A stretch of DNA of 5,958 nucleotides. Origin: Gemmatimonadaceae bacterium. Lineage in GTDB: Bacteria; Gemmatimonadota; Gemmatimonadetes; Gemmatimonadales; Gemmatimonadaceae. The translations under genes were made by a program, and so were the position numbers. The notes under the pieces were generated by a model, which saw nothing but the letters and a program-made list of their open reading frames with translations, did not search any database and was not told the origin of the DNA. Positions 5,757 to 5,958 of the stretch are shown piece after piece (within the stretch, counting starts at the first letter, position 1; every line of letters begins with the position of its first letter). Where the stretch lies: positions 1-5,958 of the forward strand of contig JALOPO010000121.1 in assembly GCA_025453855.1 (NCBI GenBank), written 5' to 3'.

Positions 5757-5958
5757 CCGCGCCCGCCGCCCCGGCACCGGCCGTTCCCGGCATGGTGACG
5801 CTCTCGATCGAGGGGCGCACCGTGAGCGTGGCGCCCGGCACGAGCATCCTCGAGGCCGCGAAGCACGCCGGCATCCTCGTCCCGCACTACTGCTACCACC
5901 CCGCGCTCCCCGTGGCCGGCGTCTGCCGCATGTGCCTCGTGGAGGTGGAGAAGTTCCC
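5753..5958 (+). CDS. nuoG: NADH-quinone oxidoreductase subunit G, N-terminal part, cut by window edge
   Basis: Only the first 68 codons are present; the frame is open to the right edge. They encode the start of the ferredoxin-like domain of NuoG (75-kDa homologue), which holds [2Fe-2S] cluster N1b, the first of several clusters that relay electrons from NuoF towards NuoB. Visible ligands are Cys47, Cys58 and Cys61 in HYCYHPALPVAGVCRMCLVE; the fourth lies beyond the edge. The fold start VTLSIEGRTVSVAPGTSILEA (about 15-35) is typical. The ATG at 5753 overlaps the nuoF stop (ATGA); a weak purine-rich stretch lies at 5739-5748. The first 13 residues are Ala/Pro-rich, so the ATG at 5792 is possible, but it has no ribosome binding site. 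Whether the C-terminal molybdopterin-oxidoreductase-like domain is present cannot be seen. Confidence 0.93.
   Translation, partial: MTAPAAPAPAVPGMVTLSIEGRTVSVAPGTSILEAAKHAGILVPHYCYHPALPVAGVCRMCLVEVEKF

Noticed and set aside
4149..5777. Minus-strand reading frame of 542 codons opposite nuoE-nuoF
   Set aside because: Same composition artefact; the plus strand encodes NuoE and NuoF with all cluster ligands intact.

Overview
This is a high-GC (roughly two-thirds G+C by eye, codons mostly ending in G or C) bacterial chromosome segment. It holds one complete gene on the minus strand, dcd, and the start of a respiratory complex I (nuo) operon on the plus strand. The protein set and gene order (separate nuoC and nuoD, with NuoE, NuoF and NuoG present) suggest a proton-pumping NADH:quinone oxidoreductase of a Gram-negative-type bacterium. 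Dcd resembles the version typical of Proteobacteria. I would guess a Deltaproteobacteria-like or neighbouring high-GC lineage, but the sequence alone does not settle the phylum.

Layout: 26-580 (minus) encodes dCTP deaminase. Positions 581-865 are a divergent intergenic region with no convincing gene. Its nuo-proximal end carries a good sigma70-type promoter (793-821), followed by an AT-rich inverted repeat (835-852) that fits the binding-site pattern of the redox repressor Rex. From 866 to the right edge run nuoA, nuoB, nuoC, nuoD, nuoE, nuoF and the first 68 codons of nuoG. Every junction inside the operon overlaps (10, 4, 1, 4, 1 and 4 nt), so the genes are almost certainly co-transcribed and translationally coupled.

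How the genes work together: NuoE, NuoF and NuoG form the NADH-oxidising module (FMN and most Fe-S clusters). NuoB, NuoC and NuoD form the connecting module that carries cluster N2 and the quinone pocket. NuoA is the first of the membrane subunits; the rest (NuoH and NuoI-N) must lie beyond the window. Dcd supplies dUTP for dTMP synthesis and has no evident functional link to complex I.

I found no previously undescribed system here; this is a core-metabolism region. The points most worth checking are the candidate Rex operator and a two-cysteine insertion in the periplasmic loop of NuoA. Smaller ones are the uncertain N-termini of NuoC and NuoD, and extra cysteines near the clusters of NuoE and NuoF.
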